Below, one piece after another: positions 1 through 11,389 of a stretch of 64,000 bases of DNA. Below the pieces are notes generated by a model that did no database searches, was not told where the DNA came from, and worked only from the letters and a program-made list of their open reading frames with translations. The stretch comes from Blumeriella jaapii (taxonomy: Eukaryota; Ascomycota; Leotiomycetes; Helotiales; Drepanopezizaceae): positions 1,178,001-1,242,000 of the forward strand of contig VWND01000064.1 of assembly GCA_009599575.1 (NCBI GenBank), read 5' to 3'. Positions within the stretch are counted from its first letter, which is position 1. Each line of letters begins with the position of its first letter. Made by a program: the position numbers and the translations under genes.

Positions 1-1851
1 CGTTCGAGCCCTGATCCATGAGACGTCGTCCAAATAATACGATGTATACATATACTTTTCAACATTGCGGATCCCTTGCAATTTGCAGAGGCTGGTCTGC
101 TGCACGACACCCCTGGCCAGATCTGCGCAGGGCCGGCCGCAGGGGTGCCCGACAGGAGTCTGGACGCGGGCGCGTCCCCAGCATATTCGATTTCGCCATC
201 CAGAGTCAATGACAAGAATAGCACTGCTCGAGTCATCCTAGGAAAAGGCTAGGTACATATGTACTGTACTGTACATACATACATACATATATACTGTACA
301 TACAGTACTGTACGTAGTCAAGGTGGTACCACGATCCACGATCGAGATAGCCGAAGACGCGAAGCGAGGAGAAGAAACAAAACAAAACAAACCACCCCAG
401 GTCGAATCAAACCGAACCAGACCAGACCAAAACCCAAGCCAAGACGAATAAATCGCGATGGAGTTTAAGCAACCGCGAGTCGCGAAACACCCGACGAACG
501 CCCAAGACGAGCCCGGTTCGTTCCCATCCCCCTCAACTTGCTCTCGCCTTGTCTTTCAATTAGTCCCGGGTCTCAGTCTCTCCGTTCGAGATCTGTCGAA
601 CCTTCGCATGGGTTTAGCTTTGGTTTCAGATCGTAGAAGATCATCTCGACAGATTGGTTCGCAAATTTGCCCCAGTTCGTACGCCCCCGATCGCGCATCG
701 ACAAGGGCATGCGAAACGGGCCTGGGGTTGAAGATGCCGCCTCGCGCTGTATGTGTAAAGTACCGTACTGTTACTGTAGGAGGGAGGGAGCAATGTATCA
801 TCAGCCTCGTCAGGGCGCGCTGTGATTGCCCCGAAAATAAAATAAAATGAAGAAATTTAACATCAGACGAGATTAATATCTACCAGATAAACGACACCTG
901 AGCCCGCCAGAAACTAACTGCGTGACAAAATTTCGACCTGGAGGTGCGACCTACGAGCCCGGAGTTGGGTTCGACGTCGAGACGCAGAGCATTCGTGACT
1001 TCGGTTCAGATGTACTTGCAAATTCCGGGTGTCCGTCACGATGCTTGATGTGGCTTGGGCTTTTTGCAACAATTCCATTTCTATCTTTGATTCTAAAAAG
1101 GTTCGGCATCCCTCCTTGAAACTTAGCCCCCCCCCCCCCCCCCCCCCCCCCCCCGCATCAATCAACTCCAATCTCGAGATGGCGACCCTTGACGACAAAA
1201 TCTCGTATAAGTCTAGGCACACCAAATGAAATTGGCAAGAAGTACCACTGCTGCTGCGTGTTCTAGTGCCGTTTCAAGCACTGTCAATTGTTCCCTAGGA
1301 GGCAATCGAGATTGGCATTCATTAGCCACGGCCCGCTCCGACGTCAACGACACGGATTGTTGAACCGAGACAAAGCAACTGCGGAGATGTGTGTGGAATG
1401 GGAGTCCGGGCTGTCGTTCGCCTGACGCTGACGTAAGTACAGAGCATGAACAACATTTTGCTCTGTATGTGCCTCGGAGACATTGGGTAGATCCAGCTCC
1501 TCATCCAACGATTCTCCTTGGAGATCCGAACCAGTCGAAGGCTAGGTGACGGTGAAGGTAGGTAGGTGCATTGGTAGGGAAGAGTGTGCTGTCTTGAACG
1601 AGAACCGAGGATGAAGGACGGAAACAGGGGGGCAATACTTTCCTTGTTGGCGATGGAATCGAGGGAACGAGACGCGACACGTGAGTGCTGAGAGGTAAGC
1701 AGACCAATGCCGTGTTTCATAGTATTGAGAGATCTTCATACTACCTACCAACGGCCACTTCGTCCTCGGCCACAACTGCATGTATGTCTCAAATCCGATG
1801 ACTGATAGCTGTGAAATCAGGTAAAGCTTTGACCGCAATCCAATGTCCAGC
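1..1851. other. Intergenic, no gene recognised
   Basis: No open frame here resembles a known protein. The stretch holds a run of TACA/TGTAC-rich DNA at about 259-320 and a C-only tract of 28 bases at 1127-1154. The right part is the 3' side of calcineurin B. Confidence 0.6.
1127..1154. repeat. Poly-C homopolymer (28 bp)
   Basis: Uninterrupted cytosines lie in intergenic DNA. The exact length is likely to be unreliable in any assembly. Confidence 0.9.
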
Positions 1852-2646
1852 TCAGAATTGATCTACGAGATGTAAGCCCGCAGTCTCCCACAGCCCCCTC
1901 TCTCCCCTTCCGGAGCCAAGATTCAACATCAAAGGTGGCAACTCACCTAAAGTCATGCTCATGCTTACATCGGTGTTCTCCACCATGCGTGTAAACTCCT
2001 CGAAGCTGATCTTGCCATCACGATCCAAATCCGCCTCCATAATCGTCTTGTCCACAATCTGCTGCAGCTGCTGGTCCTTCAGGTTACTGCCCACCATCAT
2101 CTTCAACACGATGAAGAGTTCGCCGTTGGAAATGTAGCCATCACGGTCGATATCATAGACCTTGAATGCAAATCGTAGTTTTTGCTCCTTGTTGCCCTTG
2201 CTGCTGAAGGCGCTCAGGCCCGATACGAATTCTTGGAAGTCGACGTCGCCCCCTCCATCTTCGTCGAAGATAGCAATCATTCTACGAAATGTCAACACCG
2301 ATCCCCATCTCCGCGTGGTGCTCGTAGGACGAGGGCAGACAGACCTTGTTGCGAGTGGGTTCGACGAGATCTGGGGAAGGCTGAGGAATTCATCTCGCTC
2401 GATCGTGCCAGAGTTGTCCTATGCCCGTACATCAGCGTGCTGTCTCTATGCCTGGGTACCAGCTGCGAATCTGCGCGCACCTTATCCAGCTTCATAAACC
2501 TCTTTCGTATTCTCTCGACCTCGTCTCGATCAACTGTCGCGGGATTAGCTGCCTAGCTGGTTTCGGAGAGCATCACGACGCGGAGCAGGCATACAGTTAG
2601 ACCCAGAGACGATGGTGTCCAGCATTGCACTGCTGGCGTTACCCAT
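1852..2646 (-). CDS. cnb1: Calcineurin regulatory subunit B
   Basis: This is the Ca2+-binding regulatory subunit of the protein phosphatase calcineurin, which pairs with the catalytic A subunit in cytosolic Ca2+ signalling. Five exons can be joined (2646-2595, 2533-2481, 2418-2345, 2281-1947, 1862-1852), giving 174 residues, the usual family length. The start MGNASS fits an N-myristoylation signal with Gly2. Four EF hands follow, with loops beginning DKDNSG-like (exon 2/3 junction), [20 protein letters not shown] and [10 protein letters not shown]. The C-terminus ends DQF, encoded by a last exon of only 11 bases, so an automated gene model could easily miss the true end. All introns are GT-AG. 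Identification rests on family knowledge and the near-invariant sequence. Confidence 0.97.
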
Positions 2647-4369
2647 CTTGAGAAGCGTGGGTGCGCGGGGTTCGGGTTGGGGGTGGGGTAGCTGTCGATG
2701 ATTGTTGTCCTAGGGATGATTAAGGGACGTTCGAGATGTCTTGGTAAGCCTGGAATGGACCGGGTCCACCACGATAAGTTGGCTCGGATAGGCACAACTC
2801 CGGCTGTGGGTAGATATTTTATCCTCACACTTACAATTCGAGTCGTGTTATCTTTCTGTTACAGTATTATGTCACTCGTTACTGTATCGGTGCTTTTAGC
2901 ACATTGTCGCATATGTTTCCGCGATCTTTTCCCGTGCCAGTAATTTATTAGAGGGCGCGTTAACGTATTGCCAACTTCCTCCGGTCTGCGTTTCGCAAAC
3001 GAGTTGGTTTTGTGCGTTTCCAATTGGCAACCTTCGCATTGTATTTTTTCTTTGGTCTTATGGCTTCGACAGGCTTAGGTGATGATTTCAAAGCCTCTGT
3101 TTTTCCTAAGATCCGAGAGCTATACAAGCAAAAGCTGCTGCTGTTATTTATTTAAAAGAGGTGGGGGGGGGGTGGGGGTGCGGATAATTTGACAAAGGGT
3201 TTGCAGTTTATCTCGGTGTTTACTCCGAGGTACAGTAGACCCTAATTGGTGACGTTGGATTGGAACAAGTCAACTTTAAAGATGCTCGTGGTATATCATT
3301 ACTTTGACGTCAGAAATGCCCGGTACTCTTGCTCAAAGCTCACACGGTATAAATTGCGCAAAGTCACGAAGGTTGCACCTTGGGAATCAATATTTGCAAA
3401 CATCTGGCTGGGCTGGTTTCGACAAGCAGCACACCAAAACACTTGCTACGATCCCCAAAGCCAAGTTTCCGAAACTTCTCATAGTACTAATCGGTCAGGT
3501 AGTTCGTGCTGTCAGATGGGAGATAAGTCTTATAACCTATGTATTGATTAACCGAAGATTATTGGTCACAAAATAGCAACGAGAAAAAAAAATTTTGATT
3601 ATACGGAGCCCTCGGAATCGGATGCAGCATGTCCTACCTAATGATATCCCAAAAGAATGTGAGTCCTATACCGCGTAGGTAATGTAGCCACCTCAACATG
3701 GGGGGGAGGAGGGAGGGGGGGTGACAACGCTCTAGCTGTTACTGGAAGAACCATAGCTTGTAGGTTTTTTGTTGCGAAGACCGTGACGCCTTGAAGTACA
3801 GCTCTTCGTACTAATCGATTGAAATTTGATTTCCAAGTTTTCCACGAAAGACATATTCTCAGGTGGACAGACAGCTGTCTGCACACCAATGGATCCACTC
3901 TGGATACGCACAAAACTTTCCATCTTGGCAAGGGCGAGAAGGTACTGTATCTTGTAACATGATCTGATTGAACGCCACCTTAGGCAACAGGTAGACGAGC
4001 ACCATTCAAGCCTCCCTTCTGCTATACGCTACAAGCAATTTGTTGGATCGAGAGTCCCGTCATTTAAGTGTTCATCTTTTGCATATGCCTGGGACGGGAA
4101 CAATTGAACCGATTGTCATAGGATCGAGCTCTAATAAAATGCCATTGGCATCACTTCAAGAATATGCACACGACAGATTCGGATAAGCAAACAACGTTCC
4201 TGATGTTTTAAAAAGCAAATATTGTACATGACACGTGACTCCTCGTAGAACCGCACCGCACCGCAACCATTCTATCATTCCCACATACATCAGTTCCTGA
4301 TTCCTTCGCCCCCCCCCCCCCTTTTCCACTCCCTTTATTGACTCTCTCATTCGTTTGTGATTGCCAGAT
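2647..4369. other. Intergenic, no gene recognised
   Basis: About 1.7 kb lies between the calcineurin B start and the small secreted candidate. Short open frames occur but none shows coding character or a recognisable family. It includes a G-rich tract near 3163-3177, another near 3700-3720, and a C tract at 4309-4321. Confidence 0.5.
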
Positions 4370-4822
4370 CTATGGAGGGCAGCATTGTACCTGATATTGG
4401 CAATCGTCTCCTAATCGAAGATTCTTGCATGATTTTTTGTTTGCTGTGATCATATCGTAGGTGTAGCTCGATTTCCTTGTTCCACGAGACTCTGTGTCGC
4501 AAAAATCAAATTCGGGCCTGCACCATAACGATCTGTCTTCTGAATCATGCGGATTTGTTTTATCTGAGCAAAGATAAAACGATCCCATATTTGCTTTAAG
4601 GTCACAACCGGGATCGGCTACTATTTCTGCTGATGCAAGGCTAGCGAAAAACAACAAAGAAAACCGTAGAAATATAAAACTGCATTTTTCAAAGGTTGGT
4701 TGGGAATAGCTATGAGTGCTTGAAAAAAATCTTGGGTTTAGAAATTTTGATATGCTTGAATGAAATGTTGTGTTGGTGCTGGTATCTGGCAAAAGAGAAG
4801 ATGGGATAGGATACACTTGCAT
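4370..4822 (-). CDS. Small cysteine-rich secreted protein (candidate)
   Basis: I do not recognise a family. As an uninterrupted frame it would be 150 residues. A hydrophobic stretch at residues 48-64, ending in small residues (SLASA), looks like a secretion signal, and the roughly 85 residues after it hold eight cysteines (73, 85, 101, 108, 132, 141, 147, 148) ending CCPP. That pattern is typical of fungal secreted disulphide-rich proteins. The signal is too far from the first Met for a normal signal peptide. The true start is therefore probably a closer ATG joined by an intron; one lies in another frame near 4683, followed by a hydrophobic run. It stands alone, more than 500 bp from either neighbour. 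A chance frame cannot be excluded. Confidence 0.5.
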   Translation of the reverse strand: MQVYPIPSSLLPDTSTNTTFHSSISKFLNPRFFSSTHSYSQPTFEKCSFIFLRFSLLFFASLASAEIVADPGCDLKANMGSFYLCSDKTNPHDSEDRSLWCRPEFDFCDTESRGTRKSSYTYDMITANKKSCKNLRLGDDCQYQVQCCPP

Positions 4823-5362
4823 TTTGTATCAGACTGTGACCCCTTGATTTTCCAAGCCCCCTTTTTCCATGCCAAACTCGCACTTTACCTATTCTCAAGC
4901 TATTTATCTGTCACTTTACTTGGGTTTCAAAGCGTCGATTGAGAAATGATTTCGCTTCAGATCCGCAAAGACCTCGTTCTATATTTGTACGTACACCCCC
5001 GAAGTCCTCTGCTTGGATTGCTGAGCCGTGCATTCCTAAGCCTCTTCTCTCCTCAAGTACATACCTCATCCACAGCAACGTTAGAAATTATATTCGCTTA
5101 AAACATGCCAGCCGAATCAGGTTTAGCGGTGGGCAGAGCATGGTGCACGGACGAATATCGCGGGTGCAAACTCTGCATCTGACGACGACACGTTGTGTCC
5201 GCTCTTGCCCACTCCATCAAAAGCTCAGCTTCAACGCGACATCATGTTCTGAAATCTGGCCCACCATCTCAACATGACCTCTCATTTGAGCTCACCAATT
5301 TTCAGCGTGCCAAAATCGCGATCGCAGCCCGAGATCGACATACACACATTCACGCGCCACTC
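4823..5362. other. Intergenic, shared upstream region
   Basis: This 540 bp lies between the secreted candidate (-) and EPL1 (+), so it should hold both promoters. I see no defined site. Confidence 0.5.
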
Positions 5363-7203
5363 ATGGCACCGCCAGCGCTGAACAGGAGCGTTCGAGTGAG
5401 AAAACTTGGCAGGAGCACCGCACAGCCCGTTCTCACAGAAGACGAGATTGATTCTGCGGAATATCGGAATCTTTTGACCCAATTTGCCTCTGTCGGTCAC
5501 GTGTCAAATGGTGTCGAATCGGGTGAAGCCGAGGTATTTACATCTCTAGTTCGCGAGGTTCACAGCTGAATTTTCCCAGGAATACCATCTTCAAGCTGCA
5601 TTAAGATCCGCTACCAATGCCAGTGCGAAAGAGGCTGAGGAGATTCCGGCACCTCCTACGGCGGAAGCCGCCAACATCGACTATGATACCCTTTACCCCC
5701 TGGGTGTACGTGCAACCTGTCACGTACATCCGCTTCTCCGAGACTGTTGAAGAGTGTACTGGATGCCAGTATGACCTAAATACGGAAGATGATCATTTCC
5801 TCCAATCTTTTAACCGCACCAAGGGTCCTGGCCCGAAGTGTACTGAAGATAATTTCGAGCAGATGATGGAGTTTTTCGAGGCAAAGCAGAAGGCAAGCGC
5901 ACCGGCTGGATGGGTGGACGGTACCGTACTTGCGTTCGATCTGATGAAGGCTGCTGTCGCTCAAGCCATCACCACAAAGAGACTGGATGCCAAGGTAGCT
6001 CCTTTCGTAACGGATGTTTATGACCACTGGAAAAGACGTAGAATAGCCTCTGGAAACCAACCTCTGCAACCATTGGCCAAGGAAGAAACAGACCAGAAGA
6101 AAGATGAGAGTGACCCATATGTCTGCTTCAGATATCGCGATGCACGACAGAAAAGAACAACAAGACAGCAACACGCACGCGATATTGGCAATAACACGAA
6201 GAAGATCAGAGACCTGAGAAATGAACTAGAAATGGCAAGAATGCTCATACACCACGCTCACGAGAGGGAAATGCTCAAATTGAAGGCCTTGAAATGGGAC
6301 AGAGAGATCTTCGAAACACGGGCTGAGGTCAAGAAACAGAAAGTCAGACTCGGCATCAAAACTGATGATGAAGACCTCATCAACCAAAAGGTATGTATGA
6401 TCCATGCCAATTCTTTTGCTCCGCTAACAGGGCAGCAGCCGCAAAAGAGAAAAGCGGGCGATTCAAATCAGATGCAACGTCAACCAGGACAGCATGTGCG
6501 CATGCCTGGTAGATCTGACGGCCGCCTGGTGGATGCGGACCTCATTTTACTGAGTGATTTGCAAGAGCGTAAAGAAAATCTCGTGCGGGCAGAGCTCGAA
6601 GAAAAGGCCCGACAACACCGTGAATGGAATTCGAAGCACATAGACTTGACTCGTGGACCTTTGTCGCCCATTCAAAGTCAAGGGTTTGAGACTGGGTTCC
6701 GGCATGCGATGGCCCAATATCAAGTAGCGACTCCCCCAGCGTCCGTAAGGTCAGGATCGGAGTCTTTCGACCACCCTTCTCCTGCCGAAGAAGAGTCAGA
6801 GCCTGTACGCAAAAGAATGCGGTACGGCACTCCACCAGAGGATGATGAGCCTCGGAGACACCAATCTTATCGAAGGCGGATTGGTCGAGGCGGCCGACTT
6901 TGGGTCGATCGTAGAGGAATGGCGCCCTTAATGAAAGAAATGGATCCTGCAGTCTCGGATCGGTGGAAGTACGATTCGGACGACGACAGTGAACAACCCG
7001 TGTACGAGATTGATCCGTATAATACGAATGCACTCAGGTTCCGTGCCACCATCCCATTGCCAGCACATACCGCTCGGCGAGAGGAAAAAGGAGAAAAGGG
7101 AACTCAGCAGGCTCGGCCCAATGGCTCCAGCCCTGCAAATCGGCCGGCGATTGCAGCCGCTCAGCAAGCAAGTTCGCAGGTACTGCCGCAGGCACGCACT
7201 TGA
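5363..7203 (+). CDS. epl1: Enhancer of polycomb-like protein (NuA4 subunit), with one frame break
   Basis: This is the scaffold subunit of the NuA4 histone H4/H2A acetyltransferase, acting in the nucleus. Exon 1 (5363-5533) starts MAPPALNRSVRVRKLG. Exon 2 (5580-6390) carries the EPC-N core: EYHLQAAL, then TYIRFSETVEECTGCQYDL, then DPYVCFRYRDARQKRTTR and a long charged helix. A 45-bp in-frame intron (6391-6435) is likely, and exon 3 runs to 7203. The frame before the run of five C at 5696-5700 (ending YDTLYP) and the frame after it (VYVQPVTYIRF) differ by one base with no possible intron between them. Dropping one C restores an unbroken 582-residue protein. This is either a sequencing indel or a damaging mutation, and the former is more likely because everything downstream is conserved. 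The C-terminus is Gln/Pro-rich. Confidence 0.9.
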
Positions 7204-7515
7204 AGTAGTCGAACTTTTGCAACGCGTTTTGCGTTGGCGTCTGTCGCGCTTATTGTACATCAAAATTCTTTGCAGGGCATCACTTACAGATGTGCCTACC
7301 TTTTGGAACGGGGGCGTTACCCACGGATCTGGGCCAGCACGAGTTGTGGGATTAGAGAGGGGTATCCGGTGGAGGGCGTGGGAAGAACCGGTCACCTGTT
7401 GTAACTTTAGTACCGTCCGCATGAGCTCACCATCAAGCATGGTAATCACAAGAGAGTGAAACGTACCAAAACCAAATTAAAGCTCCAGACTCGCCGCTTA
7501 CACATCCCTCGCCTC
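7204..7515. other. Short convergent intergenic spacer
   Basis: The 312 bp between the EPL1 stop and the end of the oppositely oriented SET gene should hold both 3' ends. No gene is seen. Confidence 0.6.
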
Positions 7516-9242
7516 TTACTCAAAGCGCCCTTTCTTCCTTCTAGGTCCATCGTCCCGTACTTTTCTCTTGCCTTTGCTGTTTTGAGGTGCAGAATTGCTG
7601 TCGGCTTCTTGCTTGAGCCGCATTCGCTTATCGTCTCCCGCTAATGATTGTGCCTCTTGAATAGCTTTCTCCAGCACTAGCTTCTCGCCCAGTCGGACTT
7701 GAGTCGCCATTCGGCTTCTTTCTGAAAGATTTCCAGCGTGAAGTAGTGCTTGATCGGCTTCGATGGAGGTAGCATACTCCTCCTTTCTTGATTGGATCAT
7801 CTTCGTCAAGACTTGACCTACCAGACCCGTCGCAAGTTTTGAGCGACTGGGTAACGAGGCTTGCGAAGTTTCGAGAGCAGCAAAATTTTCCTCGTCCAGC
7901 AAAAGAATGTAGACGAGCGCCAAAAGCTCATCTGGGACGCCTCTGCCGTCGGGTCCTGGGTGAGCTAGATCATACGAATCTTCATAGATGCCTTCGCGTT
8001 GGGCCAAATGGATTCTCTTTTCCATTTCTTCACGGCTGAGAGGTTGCAGGGTACCACCTGTCGGTAGTGGCTGCTCGCTGGCGAGAATCACGAGTAAGGA
8101 TTGGTTGAGATCTCGGCAACATCGTAAGGAGCATAGTTATCGGTGACATAACCGTATCGGCGCAGGAGGTCTGACCTCGGAAGTTGACCATAGTCGTTGA
8201 ATATTTCTTCTCCTCTGGTAATGGGCTTGATGCTTCTCATTTCCAAGTCTTCATTGTCGCAACAAAGCCGCGCATTGTTTCGGTCTGCGTCGGCGTTCTG
8301 TGTTGAGAACAGTCAGCATCATTGCTCGAGAAGGGTAAATAGACTTCAAAGAGGCTCCTTGCAAGCCTCGAGAAAAGCACGCCACATGGAACTTACGAGC
8401 ATGTCGGCAAGAGGTATCATGGAAAGTATAGTCTTCTCGTTTTCCTCGTCATCTGAAACCAGATCATCAGATTCCTCCACACTGTCGATGTCCTCCTGAA
8501 CCGATTTTTCGGGAATATCGAACGCGTACGACATGATAACGGACGCAACTCGGTGGCACATCTCGAGATTTCCATTGCTCAGCCCCAGAGGAAAGATGTG
8601 CTCGGCGAACGCCTCTTCGGCATTGGCTCTTCCTATCTTGTGCACAACGGTGCTGGCTTGCAACTCCGAGAGCTCTGACTCTGACCAGAACACGAGACTG
8701 TCGAGCTGCGGAGGGAGAAGCGCAAGGTACGGCGCCCATTTCGAGTCCTCTCGTGAGCCTTCAACGAGTATGATAGCGGTAAGGGCCTGCGGTGTAAGTG
8801 TTAGAGTTTTGTGGTCCGCCAGACGTGGGAATGATTGATGGGCGCACCAGCCAGCTAGGCATGCCGAGGATAGCAGTAGCGGATACATTGGCGCTTCTGA
8901 GGGCCGTGGTCGTGTTCATGACGGCGGAGCGTGGAATGGTAAAGAGGACTTCGTCCTCGTCGATGTCAGCCTGTGCGACTGAGGCTTGTTAGCAAGACGT
9001 TCGCCATGCTCACGGAGCCGGCAGATGGAAACGCAAACGACGGCCCGGGTCAGCTTCGAGAGGGAGGGTATAGTAAGTGTGAACGGAAGGGAGGAAGACA
9101 GCTCGGAAAACTCACCCAGTCCTCGACCTCGACCTGCTGACCTCAAGTCGACGAGCGCAACTTGTGGATTCAAGGCCACGCCCACATTCGCAAGCCAAGC
9201 GAGAAAAGCCTCTGTCTTGGCCTCGAAGTCATCGTTCTCCAT
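7516..9242 (-). CDS. RKM4: SET-domain protein lysine methyltransferase, RKM4/SETD6 type, with one frame break
   Basis: This probably methylates lysine on a ribosomal protein, as RKM4 does; the substrate is inferred from the family. Exons 9242-9116, 8978-8848, 8786-8397 and 8297-7516 join by GT-AG introns. The N-terminal SET half holds DEDEVLFTIPRSAVM and the insert region, followed by the SAM/active-site block ADML-NADADRNNARL, then GEEIFNDYGQLPRSDLLRRYGY. A helical substrate-binding half and a basic tail (KGKRKVRDDGPRRKKGRFE) follow. After DVAEIST (about 8110) the frame runs into TGA at 8090-8092, while the conserved continuation (ILASEQPLP) lies one frame away. One missing base near 8093-8110 explains it, and total exon length plus one is divisible by three. 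It is divergent from KAE1 across 472 bp. Confidence 0.85.
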
Positions 9243-9714
9243 GAAGGCGACTCGAAGGCGCAGAGGAGGAGAAGACGAGAGATTCGAAGGAAACGGGTGG
9301 CTGGTGCTGTAGGAAGTACAGTGCAGTACGGCACAGTATGTAGTTTTCGACGAGGGAAGAGAGTCTCTCAGGTCGCGGTCTTAAGCGAGCTGAGTAGTGT
9401 CCGCAGGTTTTTCCGCATCGACGCACCGCCCTCCGAGCACGCATTCTGCATTCCCAATGGAATGGGATGAATCTCTCTTCACCGCGAGACCAAGAGGAAA
9501 GACGACTGACGGCCAAGTACGCGGAACTCGGTCCAGCCACCGTACAGTTCATGTGTAGGCCGGGGCACTTATCTGCTCCTTACTCGTGGCGGGGTCAATC
9601 TCGAGACCCCACCACCACCACCACCACCACCAACCACGCCGACGAACCCACCTCTCAAGTTCTCCCTCGACTCAGCACGAAACCGCTCGACCCCGTCGTC
9701 GCCCATAGCCCAAC
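9243..9714. promoter_or_regulatory. Divergent promoter region, SET gene and KAE1
   Basis: Both genes start outward from this 472-bp gap, so it must carry both promoters. It contains TACAGTGCAGTACGG-like sequence near 9317-9335 and a CACCACC run near 9610-9632. No specific factor site is claimed. Confidence 0.5.
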
Positions 9715-10764
9715 ATGATTGCCATCGGCCTGGAAGGCAGCGCCAACAAACTCGGAGTGGGCATCATCGCGCATCCGGCGAATGGACAGCCGGCGCAAAT
9801 CCTGTCCAACATCCGGCACACGTTCGTGTCCCCGCCAGGAGAGGGCTTCCTCCCGAAGGACACGGCGAAGCACCACCGCGCATGGGTGGTCAAGCTGGTG
9901 AAGCAGGCCATGCGCGAGGCCGCGGTCGCGATCGCAGATGTCGACTGCATATGCTATACCAAAGGTCCGGGGATGGGCGCGCCGTTGCAGGGTGTCGCCG
10001 TGGCCGCGCGGCTCCTCTCTCTGCTGTGGGAGAAAGAACTCGTGGGCGTGAACCATTGTGTGGGACACATCGAGATGGGACGCGAAATCACCGGAGCTGC
10101 GAATCCCGTCGTTCTGTATGTCAGCGGAGGGAATACCCAGGTCATTGCCTATGCAGAGCAACGATATCGCATTTTTGGAGAAGCGCTGGACATCGCCGTC
10201 GGAAATTGCCTGGATCGCTTTGCCCGCACCCTCGAGATCAGCAATGACCCGGCGCCGGGATACAACATCGAGCAGCTGGCGAAAAAGGGAAAGGTGCTCT
10301 TGGATGTACCCTACCTGGTCAAGGGAATGGACTGCTCCTTCTCCGGAATCTTGTCGCACATCGACGTGTTGGCCGCCGAGCTCAAGGCGAACCCGGATCA
10401 GCGAGATCCGGGGACGGGCGAGCGCATCACCACGGCAGACCTGTGCTTCAGCTTACAAGAGACTGTCTATGCGATGCTCGTGGAGATTACAGAGAGAGCC
10501 ATGGCACATGTCGGCAGCAATCAAGTGCTGATAGTTGGGGGAGTGGGTTGCAACGAAAGGCTCCAGGAAATGATGGGTTTGATGGCCAGAGACAGAGGGG
10601 GCAGCGTCTTCGCCACGGACGAGCGTTTCTGTATCGACAATGGGATCATGATTGCGCATGCGGGACTGCTGGCTTACGAAACGGGCTTCCGAACCACGCT
10701 GGAGGACAGCACCGTCACGCAGCGATTCCGAACTGACGAGGTGGCTATCAAATGGAGGGATTGA
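9715..10764 (+). CDS. KAE1: tRNA N6-adenosine threonylcarbamoyltransferase, KEOPS subunit Kae1
   Basis: This is the catalytic subunit of KEOPS. It transfers the threonylcarbamoyl group to A37 of ANN-decoding tRNAs in the cytosol. It is a single intronless frame of 349 residues, the expected length. It starts [17 protein letters not shown], as the family does. The metal-binding His pair is seen in [10 protein letters not shown], the nucleotide-binding glycine loop in [12 protein letters not shown], and later [20 protein letters not shown] and the terminal [10 protein letters not shown] motif. No break or unusual residue is seen. It is cytosolic rather than mitochondrial (QRI7-type), since it has no targeting extension and follows the archaeal-type sequence. 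Confidence 0.97.
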   Translation: MIAIGLEGSANKLGVGIIAHPANGQPAQILSNIRHTFVSPPGEGFLPKDTAKHHRAWVVKLVKQAMREAAVAIADVDCICYTKGPGMGAPLQGVAVAARLLSLLWEKELVGVNHCVGHIEMGREITGAANPVVLYVSGGNTQVIAYAEQRYRIFGEALDIAVGNCLDRFARTLEISNDPAPGYNIEQLAKKGKVLLDVPYLVKGMDCSFSGILSHIDVLAAELKANPDQRDPGTGERITTADLCFSLQETVYAMLVEITERAMAHVGSNQVLIVGGVGCNERLQEMMGLMARDRGGSVFATDERFCIDNGIMIAHAGLLAYETGFRTTLEDSTVTQRFRTDEVAIKWRD

Positions 10765-10847
10765 AGCACAGCGCTGCAAACTATCAATTTCTCGCGAATG
10801 TGTGCAGCTCACGGCATCCTGCTTGCACGCATGGCTTTCGCGCTCCG

Positions 10848-11389
10848 TCAAAACCCATCCGAATCGTCCTCTTCCAAGATGGTCTGGCTCAGCAAGCCTT
10901 GGTCAATCTTCTCTAGCCACTCGGAATACTGTTCCAACGAAGGACTCCGCGCCGTCAGGCTCTCGCTCCTGGCGGTCGCCCTGTGCCATGCTCCCTCTCG
11001 CTTCTCTCGCTTCTGCTGCTCCCGAGCTGCGCGGACCGACGCAGCCGAACGCCCCGTCTCCAATGTCACCGAATCCAGGTTGAACAGAGACACCAAGACG
11101 CTCGACGACACCTGCAGGATGGAGCCGGTGATGAGCCCGACGAGCGCTGCCACGCCGAGGAAGATGTAGAGGGTCGTCGGGGAGGTTAGCTAGACTCCAT
11201 GCAATGCAACGGGCTGCTACTACTGACTTCGAACTTTGCCAACAGGCTGGCTGGGATGAGACAGGCCGACAGCATGTAATGCCCCAGATGCCACAGGGGG
11301 GCGAGACAGGCTACGACGGCCCCGAAGAGGGCCGTGACGGGGACGGAGAGGTAGTGAAGAGCGCCGCGAAGGAGGGAGAGCGCGTTCAT
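10848..11389 (-). CDS. Small multi-pass membrane protein, unknown function
   Basis: I do not recognise a named family. Two exons (11389-11228 and 11189-10848) joined by a 38-bp intron give 167 residues. Hydrophobic stretches lie at about residues 9-30 (SVPVTALFGAVVACLAPLW), 34-50 and 60-90 (LYIFLGVAALVGLITGSILQ), suggesting two or three membrane segments. They are followed by a charged helical tail rich in Arg, Lys and Glu that probably lies in the cytosol. The start at 11389 was chosen because the sequence upstream in the same frame is low-complexity and not protein-like. The intron is shorter than others here, so the join is less certain. It is convergent with KAE1, with an 83-bp gap. Confidence 0.6.

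Noticed and set aside
1..18. GTTCGAGCCC at the left edge resembling a tRNA T-loop
   Set aside because: The flanking bases do not form a T stem (C opposite C), and the rest of any tRNA would be outside the window.
8083..8120. An intron instead of a frame break in the RKM4-like gene
   Set aside because: The only GT...AG pairs here either are under 20 bp or would remove the conserved GYVTDNYAPYDVAEIS block.
9655..10359. Long open frame antisense to KAE1
   Set aside because: It is a shadow of KAE1 codon usage; no recognisable protein and no splice logic.
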